Shown piece by piece: positions 8,893 to 16,737 of a stretch of 64,000 nucleotides of DNA. The stretch lies in contig JASGMV010000007.1 in the NCBI GenBank assembly GCA_030156255.1, positions 25,899-89,898 of the forward strand, read 5' to 3'. The translations under genes were made by a program, and so were the position numbers. The DNA is from Desulfovibrionales bacterium. Lineage in GTDB: Bacteria > Desulfobacterota > Desulfovibrionia > Desulfovibrionales > Desulfovibrionaceae. A model generated the notes under the pieces. The model did no database searches, was not told where the DNA came from, and saw only the letters and a list, made by a program, of their open reading frames with translations. Numbering within the stretch: the first letter of the stretch is position 1; each line of letters opens with the position of its first letter.

Positions 8893-10485
8893 CTACTTTG
8901 ACAGCAAGGTCTCGATCATCTCCACGAGCTTTTCGCGGGCGAAGGGCTTGTTCAGGAACGCGCTGACCCCGCTTTGCTCGGCCAAGCCGCGCTGGGAGGA
9001 TTCGGACTCGGTGGTGATCATGAGAATCGGCGTCTGCTCCATGCCTTCCGTCTGGCGGATTTTGGAAACCAGTTCGATCCCGTCCATGACCGGCATGTTC
9101 ATGTCCGTGATGACCATGGCCACCTCTTCGCCTTGCTCCACGAACTCAAAGGCTTCTGCGCCGTTGGTCGCGGGCAGCGGCGTGTGGCCCATATCGGTGA
9201 TGACGCCGCGGTAGAGGGCGAGCATGGACTTCGAGTCGTCGGCCGCCAGGATTTGCAGACCGGCCGGCGCCTCCAGCGCGGCGACGGTCTTCAGGTCGGC
9301 CTTGGCCCGGTCCGTGTCGATTTCCTCGAGGGTCGCCCGGAAAGACGCCACCACTTCCGCGTCCTTGGACTTGGAGAGGACGCGCACGAGGAACGAGCCG
9401 ACGGTTTCATCTCCATAAACGGCCTTGAACAGGTTCAGGGCCTGCCCGCCGACGACGGCTCGCCCGATGCGGGCGCTTTGCGAGCCGCCGCTCTTGATCG
9501 TTTCGACGACCTTGGCGGCCATGCCCGGGTTGACGTTCTTGTCCATGGCCCGGACCACGGCCATGAGGATCATTTCGTCGGTGTCCTGCAAGGCGTCCAT
9601 CAGGCAGACGATGGCCTTCATGGCGCCGATGCGCCCCATGGCTTCGTATACCGCATACTTGAGGTTGGCGTCCTGGATGAGACCGGCGTCGAGGCGCTCC
9701 ACCAGGACGTCCGCGCCCTTTTTGTCGCCGATGAAGCCGAGGACGTTGGCGCACAGGATTTGCTCGTCCACATCTGTGGATGCGGTGAAAAATTCGGCCA
9801 GGAAAGGAACGGACTGGGCGCCGGCCTTGACCAAGGTGTCGGTGATGGCGCGGCGGGCCGTCGGGTTTTTGTGGTGCAGTTTGGAGGTCAGAAAGGCCAG
9901 AGCGCCGTCCGAGCCGATGGCGCCCAGAGCGGCGACGGCCTCCCAGGTGGTGACGTCGCATTGGAGGTAGCTGTCGCCGCTCTCGCTTTCCAGGAGAATG
10001 TCCTTCAGCACATCCAGGCTGGCCTCATCCTTGAGGGAGGCGATGGTTTCAAGGCTCAAGGAGGCGATGAACGGTTCGGGATCGCGCAACCGCTTGCGGA
10101 ACACCTCGACCGTGGACGGGTCTTTCAGCTTGGAAAGAGCGCTGAGAATGTCGAAAAGAGCGTCCGGGTCCTTTTCCGCTTCGGCCAATTCGGCGAGTGG
10201 TTTCGCGGCCTTGGCGAAGCCGTGCTCCATACAGGCTTTGATGCATAGATTGCGCAGCTTGGGGTTGTCGGAGCCCAGGCCTTCCACGGTTTTATCTTCG
10301 CTGGCCGAGATTACGGCGTTGAGGGCGGTCGTGACCATGTAGTCCACGGCGGTGTCTCCCGTGGGCTCGTCCTGCAAGGCGAGCAGTCCCTCCAATGCCC
10401 CGGAATCCTTGGAATCCGTGATCTCTTTGAGCAAAATGACTTGCTCCATGTAGTCCAGGTCGCGGAATCCGCTCAGGTCAGCCAT
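8893..10485 (-). CDS. HEAT-repeat protein with C-terminal receiver domain
   Basis: A 530-aa protein. Residues about 15-400 are helical HEAT/PBS-type repeats (recurring patterns such as DALFDILSALSKLKD and AVYEAMGRIGAMKA). Residues about 410-530 are a CheY-like receiver with ADDSKSM, the phosphoacceptor Asp in ITDMNMP (D461), the Thr in MITTES and the Lys in NKPF (K513). No output or DNA-binding domain follows, so the HEAT solenoid is probably the effector or docking part. It lies 44 bases downstream of a CheX-type gene on the same strand, which implies a phosphorylation/dephosphorylation pair. Function unknown. Confidence 0.85.
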   Translation of the reverse strand: MADLSGFRDLDYMEQVILLKEITDSKDSGALEGLLALQDEPTGDTAVDYMVTTALNAVISASEDKTVEGLGSDNPKLRNLCIKACMEHGFAKAAKPLAELAEAEKDPDALFDILSALSKLKDPSTVEVFRKRLRDPEPFIASLSLETIASLKDEASLDVLKDILLESESGDSYLQCDVTTWEAVAALGAIGSDGALAFLTSKLHHKNPTARRAITDTLVKAGAQSVPFLAEFFTASTDVDEQILCANVLGFIGDKKGADVLVERLDAGLIQDANLKYAVYEAMGRIGAMKAIVCLMDALQDTDEMILMAVVRAMDKNVNPGMAAKVVETIKSGGSQSARIGRAVVGGQALNLFKAVYGDETVGSFLVRVLSKSKDAEVVASFRATLEEIDTDRAKADLKTVAALEAPAGLQILAADDSKSMLALYRGVITDMGHTPLPATNGAEAFEFVEQGEEVAMVITDMNMPVMDGIELVSKIRQTEGMEQTPILMITTESESSQRGLAEQSGVSAFLNKPFAREKLVEMIETLLSK

Positions 10486-10529
10486 GATCGCTCCTTGTCT
10501 TCTTTGGCGGCGTCAATGTATTCTGAAAA

Positions 10530-10988
10530 CTATTCAAAGCAAAATTCTATGGTGAACGCGCCGGCGTCGCTTTGAAAGGGTATGGCCATGATCGGTCCGG
10601 TGGTGACGTGCGAAATGGTGTGGTTGTCCCCCATGATGACCGTGGGAGTGGAGCCGGACAGGTTGACGCCCATGCCGGCCAAGCCGGCCCTTGCCTGGCC
10701 CGAAATCATATTGGTGATTTCGCCGACTGCGTCCTTGACGTCCTGAAGCAGGTCTTGGACGTCATCGCCAAGCATGTTTTTTACGATGGTGACGGCGCAT
10801 TTCTTGTCGAAAGATATGGAAATGCTTCCGTGCTTGTCACCCGTAACGCCCACGATCCCGGTCACGTCCCCGCTGGCCGTGTTTCCCTTTTTGACGAAAG
10901 GTTTCCCGGGCGCTGGCTGGATGAAGGCCATCATGGACAGCACGTCCTTTGTCGCCTTGATAAAGGGCTTCGCCAGTTCAACATCCAT
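10530..10988 (-). CDS. CheX-type chemotaxis phosphatase-like protein
   Basis: A 152-aa protein of the CheC/CheX/FliY superfamily. The signature E-x2-N lies in GEITNMISGQA (E90, N93), the residues that attack CheY-P in active CheX. It has one such motif, as CheX does. The start has AAGGAG 9 bases upstream. No flagellar or MCP gene is nearby. The partner is most simply the receiver of the HEAT protein encoded directly downstream. Some family members lack phosphatase activity, so activity is inferred from the retained motif. Confidence 0.85.
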   Translation of the reverse strand: MDVELAKPFIKATKDVLSMMAFIQPAPGKPFVKKGNTASGDVTGIVGVTGDKHGSISISFDKKCAVTIVKNMLGDDVQDLLQDVKDAVGEITNMISGQARAGLAGMGVNLSGSTPTVIMGDNHTISHVTTGPIMAIPFQSDAGAFTIEFCFE

Positions 10989-11243
10989 GGTGGCGCTCCT
11001 TAAGCTTGATAATCATGACCCGGCAGCTCAAGTAATATAATAAAAGAGTTAGGGGTCGAATGGCAAGACTCGGGCCGCAATTCTTTTCCGTTGACGCGTT
11101 CCCGCGCTTTTGGAAAATCCATCGGAAGGAACATTACAGGAGGAACGGGGGATGGGCAAGGACCGGCTCTTTTGGAGGTGAATTTATTCATCCCCCGGAA
11201 AATAACACCGCACATCCGACATTGCTCCACCAATAGGAAAAAC

Positions 11244-12563
11244 ATGGAACCTATTCTCGATTTGATCCGCAAGAAAAGGGACGGACAGGCGCTCTCTCGG
11301 GAGGAAATCCAGCGCCTGGCCAATGGGGCGGCCGACGGGAGCATTCCCGATTACCAGATTTCGGCGTGGCTCATGGCTTGTTATTTTCAGGGCATGGACA
11401 GCAACGAAACCGACGCGTTGACGGAGGCCATGCTCCATTCGGGCCGGGTGCTCGACCTGTCCTCCCTGCCTGGTCCGGCCGTGGACAAGCACTCCACGGG
11501 CGGCGTGGGGGACAAGACCTCGCTGGTCGTCGCTCCGCTGGCTGCGGCCAACGGTGTTTACGTCCCCATGGTTTCGGGCCGGGGCCTTGGCCACACCGGC
11601 GGGACCCTGGACAAGCTGGCCGCTATTCCCGGATTTCGAACCGATTTGACCCCGGAGCGGATGCTGAAGCTGCTCAAAGCGGCCGGCGCCTGCATGGCCG
11701 GGCAGTCGGCCGAAATCGCCCCGGCCGACCGCAAGCTCTACGCTTTGCGCGACGCCACGGCCACCGTGGAGTCCAAATCCTTGATCGCAGCGAGCATCAT
11801 GAGCAAAAAACTGGCCGAGGGGGTGCAAGGGCTGGTGCTGGACGTAAAGACCGGCGCCGGGGCCTTCATGCGCGACCGGGGGGACGCCGTGGACCTCGCC
11901 CGGATCATGGCCCGCATCGGCGCATCCTTCGGGGTGCGCACGGCCGCTCTGGTGACGGATATGGACGAGTGCCTCGGCTGGGCCGCGGGCAACGCCCTGG
12001 AGGTCGTCGAATGTATCGAAATTTTGCGCGGCGCGGCGCGGCCCCAGTCGATCAGGCTGGAGCGGTTGTGCCTGGAGCTTGCCGCCCGCATGTTGATGGC
12101 GGCCGGTGTGGAGGAGCGCCTTGGGGAGGCGCTGGCGCGTTGCGAGGAGTCCCTGGAGAGCGGAGCGGTTTTGGAGGTTTTTCGCCGCATGGTCCGCCTT
12201 CAGGGCGGCGATGAAGCCGTGCTGGACCATGCGGACAGACTGCCGCAGGCCGCAATGGTCGAAACGCAGGAGGCGCAAGCCGATGGTTGGATCGCGGCCT
12301 GCGACGCCCTGCTCGTGGGGCGCGCGTGCTGCGCGTTGGGCGCCGGCCGGGAGCGTATGGACTCGCCTGTGGACCCGGCCGTGGGCGTGTCGCTGCTGAA
12401 AAAACGAGGGGACGCCGTCCGCTTCGGAGAGCCGTGGGTCCGCATCCACGCCAACGGCGAAACGGGCCTTGCGCAGGCGCGAGAGCTGCTGCAACAGGCC
12501 TTGGTCGTGCAGCAGGGCAAGCCGGAAGACCATCCGCTGATTCTGGCCGAAGAATGGAGTTGA
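11244..12563 (+). CDS. Pyrimidine-nucleoside (thymidine) phosphorylase
   Basis: A 439-aa protein, the usual length of DeoA/Pdp. It carries the phosphate-binding KHSTGGVGDKTS and the family signature SGRGLGHTGGTLDK. It splits thymidine, uridine or deoxyuridine with phosphate into base and (deoxy)ribose-1-phosphate. Whether it is DeoA or the broader Pdp cannot be told by eye. ATG 11244 is weakly preceded by AGGA. The frame is open further upstream but that part has no family similarity. It ends 7 bases from the convergent cytidine deaminase gene, so the two form a pyrimidine-salvage pair. Confidence 0.92.
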   Translation: MEPILDLIRKKRDGQALSREEIQRLANGAADGSIPDYQISAWLMACYFQGMDSNETDALTEAMLHSGRVLDLSSLPGPAVDKHSTGGVGDKTSLVVAPLAAANGVYVPMVSGRGLGHTGGTLDKLAAIPGFRTDLTPERMLKLLKAAGACMAGQSAEIAPADRKLYALRDATATVESKSLIAASIMSKKLAEGVQGLVLDVKTGAGAFMRDRGDAVDLARIMARIGASFGVRTAALVTDMDECLGWAAGNALEVVECIEILRGAARPQSIRLERLCLELAARMLMAAGVEERLGEALARCEESLESGAVLEVFRRMVRLQGGDEAVLDHADRLPQAAMVETQEAQADGWIAACDALLVGRACCALGAGRERMDSPVDPAVGVSLLKKRGDAVRFGEPWVRIHANGETGLAQARELLQQALVVQQGKPEDHPLILAEEWS

Positions 12564-12570
12564 CGTTGCG

Positions 12571-13005
12571 CTATTTTCGGCTGTTTTTGGGTTGGATGCG
12601 GAAAGAATTGGGCAGCAGGCTGTCGACGGACATCGGCTCCGGCGTCTGGTTGGTGACGACCACGGCCTCTGGCGCAAGCTCCACGAGCCATTGGCGGCAC
12701 GCCCCGCAGGGCGTGTCCGCGCCGTCCGGCGTTTTTTCGCCGGGGCCGGAGAGGTCCAGGAACCACAAGGCCAGGGCCTGGATGCATTGCGCTCCCCCGG
12801 TCACGGCCGCGGCCAGCGCGGCGCGTTCGGCGCACAGGCTCAGGCCGTAACTTGCGTTCTCCACGTTGCAGCCTGTGAATACCCGGCCTGCTGCATCGAG
12901 AACCGCGGCGCCCACCCGGAATCCGGAATAGGGCGCATAGGCCCGTCCGGCGGCGTCCTTGGCCGCCTGGAGCAAGGCGCTGAAATCTTCCCGTTTTTGG
13001 GTCAT
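12571..13005 (-). CDS. cdd: Cytidine deaminase
   Basis: A 144-aa homotetrameric-type cytidine deaminase. Zinc ligands and the catalytic Glu are in NVENASYGLSLCAER (Cys-Ala-Glu) and PCGACRQ. It converts cytidine and deoxycytidine to uridine forms, which the neighbouring phosphorylase can cleave. The ATG overlaps the stop of the upstream metallo-hydrolase gene (ATGA), so translation is likely coupled. The last 20 residues (NSFRIQPKNSRK) are family-typical in position. Confidence 0.94.
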   Translation of the reverse strand: MTQKREDFSALLQAAKDAAGRAYAPYSGFRVGAAVLDAAGRVFTGCNVENASYGLSLCAERAALAAAVTGGAQCIQALALWFLDLSGPGEKTPDGADTPCGACRQWLVELAPEAVVVTNQTPEPMSVDSLLPNSFRIQPKNSRK

Positions 13006-13739
13006 GCGCCCTCCCCGGCCGAAACGTGAAAACTTTCGGCGTCGCCCGGTTGCCGATAAAGAAATATTCGGGTGTTCGGGGCGTGCAGCTCTTTCGTCGC
13101 GTCCGGCAAGAAATCCGTTTGCCCGAACGTGTGCATGGGGATGAACACGTCGGGCTGCACCGTCTGCGCGAAGCGCTCGGCGCCTCCCAGGCTTGGCAAT
13201 CTGGGGTCGGCCACGGCGAACGCGACGTGGGGGCGGAACGCCTTCACGCGCTGCAATGCCTCCGCAAAAAAGCGTTCCGTGAAGGCGCGCTCCGCCGCGG
13301 GGGCCAGCTCCCAGTTCCAAAGCGCCAGGTCGCCGGAGTGGTAGATGCGCAGGCCTTGGCGCTCGATGCAGTAGGCGCAGCCGAGATCGTTGCTTTCCAG
13401 AGCTCCGATGCGCATTCCCGACCATTCGTAAGACTCGTCCGGCTCCGCCGCCAGATCGTCGCTTCCGAGGGTTTCTGGGCACAGCTCGGCGATGTCGTAA
13501 GAAACGATACGGCGCACGCCGCGGGCTGCGGCCGTCAGGGACACCGGGTTCGGATCGAAGTGGTCTGTGTGGCCGTGTGAGTGCACAAGGATCAAATCTT
13601 CGCCCCGCACCGCGCGGACCGCGGCTTGCTCCGCCGCTTTCGGCCGGCGCTCCGGGGCGGGGTAGTCGAACAGCAGGCAGACGCCATCCACTTTGAGCGC
13701 GAAGCAGCTGTGATGGATGTATGTGAGATGAAAATTCAT
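13002..13739 (-). CDS. Metallo-beta-lactamase-fold hydrolase
   Basis: A 245-aa protein of the UlaG/RomA-like metallo-beta-lactamase superfamily. The metal motif is HSHGHTDHFD, and a later Asp in YHSGDLALW and His in PMHTFGQTD complete a likely metal site. Family members hydrolyse diverse phosphoesters, lactones or N-acyl lipids. The substrate is unknown. The start has AAGGAGG upstream. It is translationally coupled to cdd by a 4-base overlap. Confidence 0.85.
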   Translation of the reverse strand: MNFHLTYIHHSCFALKVDGVCLLFDYPAPERRPKAAEQAAVRAVRGEDLILVHSHGHTDHFDPNPVSLTAAARGVRRIVSYDIAELCPETLGSDDLAAEPDESYEWSGMRIGALESNDLGCAYCIERQGLRIYHSGDLALWNWELAPAAERAFTERFFAEALQRVKAFRPHVAFAVADPRLPSLGGAERFAQTVQPDVFIPMHTFGQTDFLPDATKELHAPNTRIFLYRQPGDAESFHVSAGEGA

Positions 13740-14044
13740 GCCGGCGTCCTCCTTCCGCAGCTATATAAGATCATTTTGAAACCAAAACCAAGTCCTGCGG
13801 TTTTGCTTTGCACGGGGAAAAGCTCGGTAGCCCGAGCGCGCCGCCCAAACCCTTCGTCTGCGGCTGCTCGGCGATGCGCCGGGAAGGGAGGGAGAAGAAG
13901 GTCTACAAGTGGCCCAGGCGACTCAATGAAACGCAAGGCGCCGGAAAACGACGTCAAAGCCATTGCGCGGCGATACGAGCCTGCGCTCCGGAAAGCATGC
14001 CCGCTTCTCTTTGCGCAAGCGGGGCGCCCGGTTTGCGTTCCGGC
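13740..14044. other. Intergenic region between rex and the metallo-hydrolase gene
   Basis: About 300 bases with no credible gene. An 8-bp inverted repeat (GCCCGCTT/AAGCGGGGC, about 13998-14024) lies just after the rex stop and could act as its terminator, though it has no T-run. A second, weaker one (CAAAACC/GGTTTTG) lies near 13785-13810. The promoter of the metallo-hydrolase/cdd pair should be here. Confidence 0.4.
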
Positions 14045-14704
14045 TCAGTCGGCGTTCTGCTCCTCGGCGGCTTCCTGCTCGCGCAGGGAGATGTCGAAGG
14101 ATAGGGAATAGAAGGTGCGGAACAAATCCACGTATTGGAGCGATACCTCGTCCGGCACGTTGATGCGCGTCGGCGCAAAGGTGACGATGCCCTTGATGTC
14201 GGCTTCCACCAAGTGGTTGGCCGCGCGTTGGGCGCGGTTGGGCGGGGTGGTGATGATGCCGATTTGGATGTCCTGCTCTTTGACGATGTGTCCCAAGCGG
14301 CTCGGGCTCTGGACCGCCAGATGGAACATCCTCAGCCCCAGCTTGTCCGGATCGCAGTCGAAGACGGCCTGGATGTGGAACCCCCTTCGGACGAATTCCC
14401 GGTTGCCCAGCAAGGCGCGCCCCAGATTACCTGCGCCGAATAATGCGCAACGCCAAACGCCGTCGATGGACAAGGCGCGCTTGATGGCCAGCTTCAAACT
14501 TTCCACCGCGTAGCCGACGCCGCGGATGCCGAAGTCGCCGAAGTACGCAAGATCCTTTCGGATTTGCGCAGGATTGGATTTGCAGGCTTTGGCCAGTTGA
14601 TCCGAAGAGACGAGTTCTGCGCCGTCCCGGCTGAAGTTCTCGAGGACCTCCAGATAGACGGCCATTCTGTCGATAGTGGCTTTGGGAATGCGGCGATGCT
14701 TCAT
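14045..14704 (-). CDS. rex: Redox-sensing transcriptional repressor Rex
   Basis: A 219-aa Rex. The N-terminal winged helix (about 5-80) begins KHRRIPKATIDRMAVYL and includes the recognition region NPAQIRKDLAYFG. The Rossmann NAD(H)-binding domain has FGAGNLGRALL (about 89-99). Rex leaves DNA when NADH is high. In Desulfovibrio vulgaris it is known to repress sulfate-reduction genes. ATG 14704 fits the family start. No good ribosome-binding site precedes it. A terminator hairpin ends only about 20 bases upstream, so expression probably depends on read-through from atpE. Confidence 0.93.
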   Translation of the reverse strand: MKHRRIPKATIDRMAVYLEVLENFSRDGAELVSSDQLAKACKSNPAQIRKDLAYFGDFGIRGVGYAVESLKLAIKRALSIDGVWRCALFGAGNLGRALLGNREFVRRGFHIQAVFDCDPDKLGLRMFHLAVQSPSRLGHIVKEQDIQIGIITTPPNRAQRAANHLVEADIKGIVTFAPTRINVPDEVSLQYVDLFRTFYSLSFDISLREQEAAEEQNAD

Positions 14705-14715
14705 GGATTCGAATT

Positions 14716-14746
14716 CAAACAAAGAGGAGGCCCGCAGGCCCCCTCT
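14716..14746 (-). terminator. Rho-independent terminator after atpE
   Basis: On the minus-strand RNA a 10-bp stem (AGAGGGGGCC / GGCCUCCUCU, one G-U pair) closes a UGCG tetraloop and is followed by UUUGUUUG. It lies between atpE and rex. The T-run stops about 12 bases before the rex start codon. Confidence 0.8.
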
Positions 14747-14780
14747 TGTAAACGAAATGCTTCAAGTGTTCCTGTCGTGA

Positions 14781-15104
14781 TTAGGCGCCCAGGGGCTGCA
14801 CGAAGAGGAGAATCAGGTTGACGACCAGAGCGTAGATCGAGAGGGACTCGATGAAGGCCAGGCCAAGGATCAAGGTCACGGTGATTTTACCACCGGCTTC
14901 GGGGTTGCGGGCGGTGCCTTCGCAAGCGGCTTTCAGGCCGAAACCCTGCCCGATGCCGCAACCGGCGGCGGCGATGCCCATGCCGATGGCGGTGGCCCAA
15001 GCGGCCACGGGGCCGACGACGGCGGCGCCTTCCGCAGCAAACGCGGCGGTGGCGGCGAGAACCAGAATCAAGGTGTTCACGGTGATAAGCAAAGCTTTAC
15101 GCAT
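14781..15104 (-). CDS. atpE: F0F1 ATP synthase subunit c, with signal-like N-terminal segment
   Basis: Forms the rotating c-ring in the membrane. The 107-aa protein is longer than the usual 75-90 because residues 1-23 form a signal-like hydrophobic leader ending AAFA-AEG. The two core helices follow. The ion-binding carboxylate is E86 in FIESLSIY. Q53 (GIGQGFG) is 33 residues before it. Q-E-S and Y91 match the ligand pattern of Na+-binding c-subunits such as Ilyobacter, but the Thr that follows the Ser there is Leu here. It is the last gene of the F0 block before a terminator. Confidence 0.94.
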   Translation of the reverse strand: MRKALLITVNTLILVLAATAAFAAEGAAVVGPVAAWATAIGMGIAAAGCGIGQGFGLKAACEGTARNPEAGGKITVTLILGLAFIESLSIYALVVNLILLFVQPLGA

Positions 15105-15170
15105 CTGAGCTTCCTCCGGGTTGATGTATGTACGTGGTCAAAAAAGACCGTTTCCCCAATGTTGGATCGG

Positions 15171-15872
15171 CTAGTGAGCTTCTTCCAGGGCGCCCATGAG
15201 ATAGATCATGGGCAGCATGAAGAAGATGAACGCCTGGATCGTCTTGGCCAGGATGAACAGGAAATACATGGGCAGCGTCCCGAGGATCGGCGCCAGGGAG
15301 AAGAGAAGAATCAGAACGATTTCCTCACCCTTGATGTTGCCGAACAAACGAAGCGTGAGCGAGAGCGGACGCGCGCAGTGGCTGATGATTTCCAGAATAA
15401 GCATCAGCGGCGCCAGGAAGCCCACAGGCCCCATGAAGTGTTTGATGTAGCCCGCGCCGTGATGTTTGATGCCGATGTAGTTGTAATAGACGAACACGAA
15501 CAGGGCCAGGGCGAGGTTGGTGTTGACGTTCGCCGTGGGAGCGTCGCAACCGGGCACCAGGCCGATGAGGTTCATGGTCAGGACAAACGTGAACAAGGTG
15601 ATGAGCACCGGGAAGACCGTCCGGCCCTTTTCCCCGACGTTTACGACCACAAAGTCCTCCAGCCCTCCGACAATGATTTCGAAGAGATTTTGGACGCCTC
15701 CGGGCACCAAGCTCAGACGGCTTTTGACGATGAAACCGCAGATGAAAAGAATGGCCATGGCCATCCACATGTACCAGACATGCAAGGGGATCTCGATGCC
15801 CAAGAGGTTGTTGACCACTTGCATATAGAGAAGGGGATGCGGCAAACCTCCGCCGCCGGCTGCTGCAGACAT
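15171..15872 (-). CDS. atpB: F0F1 ATP synthase subunit a
   Basis: A 233-aa integral membrane protein forming the ion half-channels next to the c-ring. The essential arginine lies in SLTLRLFGN in the penultimate helix. Several hydrophobic segments span the chain. The start is preceded by GGAGG. It lies between atpI-like (4 bases upstream) and atpE (66 bases downstream), the normal F0 order. The b subunits and the F1 genes are not in this window, so the ATP synthase is split into at least two loci, as in Desulfovibrio. Confidence 0.95.
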   Translation of the reverse strand: MSAAAGGGGLPHPLLYMQVVNNLLGIEIPLHVWYMWMAMAILFICGFIVKSRLSLVPGGVQNLFEIIVGGLEDFVVVNVGEKGRTVFPVLITLFTFVLTMNLIGLVPGCDAPTANVNTNLALALFVFVYYNYIGIKHHGAGYIKHFMGPVGFLAPLMLILEIISHCARPLSLTLRLFGNIKGEEIVLILLFSLAPILGTLPMYFLFILAKTIQAFIFFMLPMIYLMGALEEAH

Positions 15873-15876
15873 CTTC

Positions 15877-16314
15877 CTACGCCTCCTTTACTTTCCGCCC
15901 GATGATGTAAAACAATGCGGCCCAAAGCAACGCGTTGACCATCACCGTGGACAGTCCCGCGAGCAGAGCGATGATCGATACGTGGAGCCAGGCAATCAAC
16001 AGGTACAGCAGAATTCCCGTGAGAATCAGCCGACCGTAGAATTGGAAGAGCAATGGCGCCACGGCCCCTTTGGCCAAATGAACCAGCCCTGGCGCCACCA
16101 GCGCCAGAGCGTAAAAATTGAGCGTGACGATGGCTGCGCCGGCGAAAAAACCGAGACTGGCTTTCGAAATACCGGCGGCTGCGAAAAACGCCAGAGCGGA
16201 GAGAAGGGCCAGCAGAATCTGGTTGCGCACCAACTGGCGAATCGCCTCGAGGCGGAATCCCCGCCGGTAGAGCGCCTTGTCCAGTCGCTGTATGATCCGA
16301 GCCGCTTGTTTCAT
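15877..16314 (-). CDS. atpI: ATP synthase subunit I (AtpI-like)
   Basis: A 145-aa protein with about four hydrophobic helices after a basic N-terminus. It fits the AtpI family, which helps assemble the c-ring in other bacteria. Position, directly upstream of atpB by 4 bases, is the main evidence, since the family is poorly conserved. Its ATG overlaps the stop of the upstream atpZ-like gene by 4 bases (ATGA), so translation is likely coupled. Confidence 0.75.
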   Translation of the reverse strand: MKQAARIIQRLDKALYRRGFRLEAIRQLVRNQILLALLSALAFFAAAGISKASLGFFAGAAIVTLNFYALALVAPGLVHLAKGAVAPLLFQFYGRLILTGILLYLLIAWLHVSIIALLAGLSTVMVNALLWAALFYIIGRKVKEA

Positions 16315-16595
16315 TCGTCGCCGCGCTTGTCGGTTTCGTCCGTCTCCGAGTAAGCCTGTTCCGTCCGCTTCTTGTCTTCGCGCATGAGTTTCTGCGTATC
16401 TTCGTAGACCATCATGAAACCCGCGGCGATGCCGCAAATAAGAAGGATCAAGAACAAATAGGGCCCGGTGCCGAGCCAGTCGTCAAGGAAGTAGCCGATG
16501 ACCGCCCCGACGAGGGTCGCCGAAACCATGTGCAAGCCCACGGTTCCCGCGATCATGAGAATCCCGAAGAGATCCTTGTGTCTGTCCCTGAACAT
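16311..16595 (-). CDS. atpZ: AtpZ/AtpI-family small membrane protein
   Basis: A 94-aa protein with two membrane helices (about 12-32 and 42-64) and a charged C-terminal tail. The GxxxGYFLDDWLGT pattern in the loop is typical of AtpZ/F0F1-ATPase subunit I proteins. AtpZ with AtpI has been linked to Mg2+ or Ca2+ handling and c-ring assembly. First gene of the F0 operon. ATG 16595 fits the family. The ribosome-binding site is weak. Confidence 0.78.
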   Translation of the reverse strand: MFRDRHKDLFGILMIAGTVGLHMVSATLVGAVIGYFLDDWLGTGPYLFLILLICGIAAGFMMVYEDTQKLMREDKKRTEQAYSETDETDKRGDE

Positions 16596-16633
16596 TCTTG
16601 TTTCGCCTGGCTGATGGTCCGCATGCGCAGAGC

Positions 16634-16651
16634 TTGTGCCTTGGCTCACAA
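16634..16651. promoter_or_regulatory. Candidate Rex operator upstream of the F0 operon
   Basis: TTGTGCCTTGGCTCACAA is an 18-bp site with the two half-sites TTGTG and CACAA separated by 8 bases, exactly the geometry of Rex sites (TTGTG-N8-CACAA). It lies 39-56 bases upstream of the first F0 gene. The left half is also part of a wider inverted repeat (GAGCTTGTGC at 16630-16639, GCACAAGCTC at 16667-16676). Confidence 0.6.
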
Positions 16652-16737
16652 GGTAGCGGTTGCCTAGCACAAGCTCGTCTCCGCGTCAATGGGGAAAGGT
16701 CTTGCGACCTCTGCGCGCCCTCATGGAGGGGTGACGC

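Noticed and set aside
11060..11100. Sigma-54 promoter before the nucleoside phosphorylase (TGGCAAGACTCGGGCCGCA)
   Set aside because: The GC dinucleotide at -12 is in the wrong context (GCCGCA instead of TTGC), so the -24/-12 pattern is not met.
13581..14111. Open frames between rex and the metallo-hydrolase
   Set aside because: They overlap real genes on the other strand and have poor codon use. No evidence for a separate gene.
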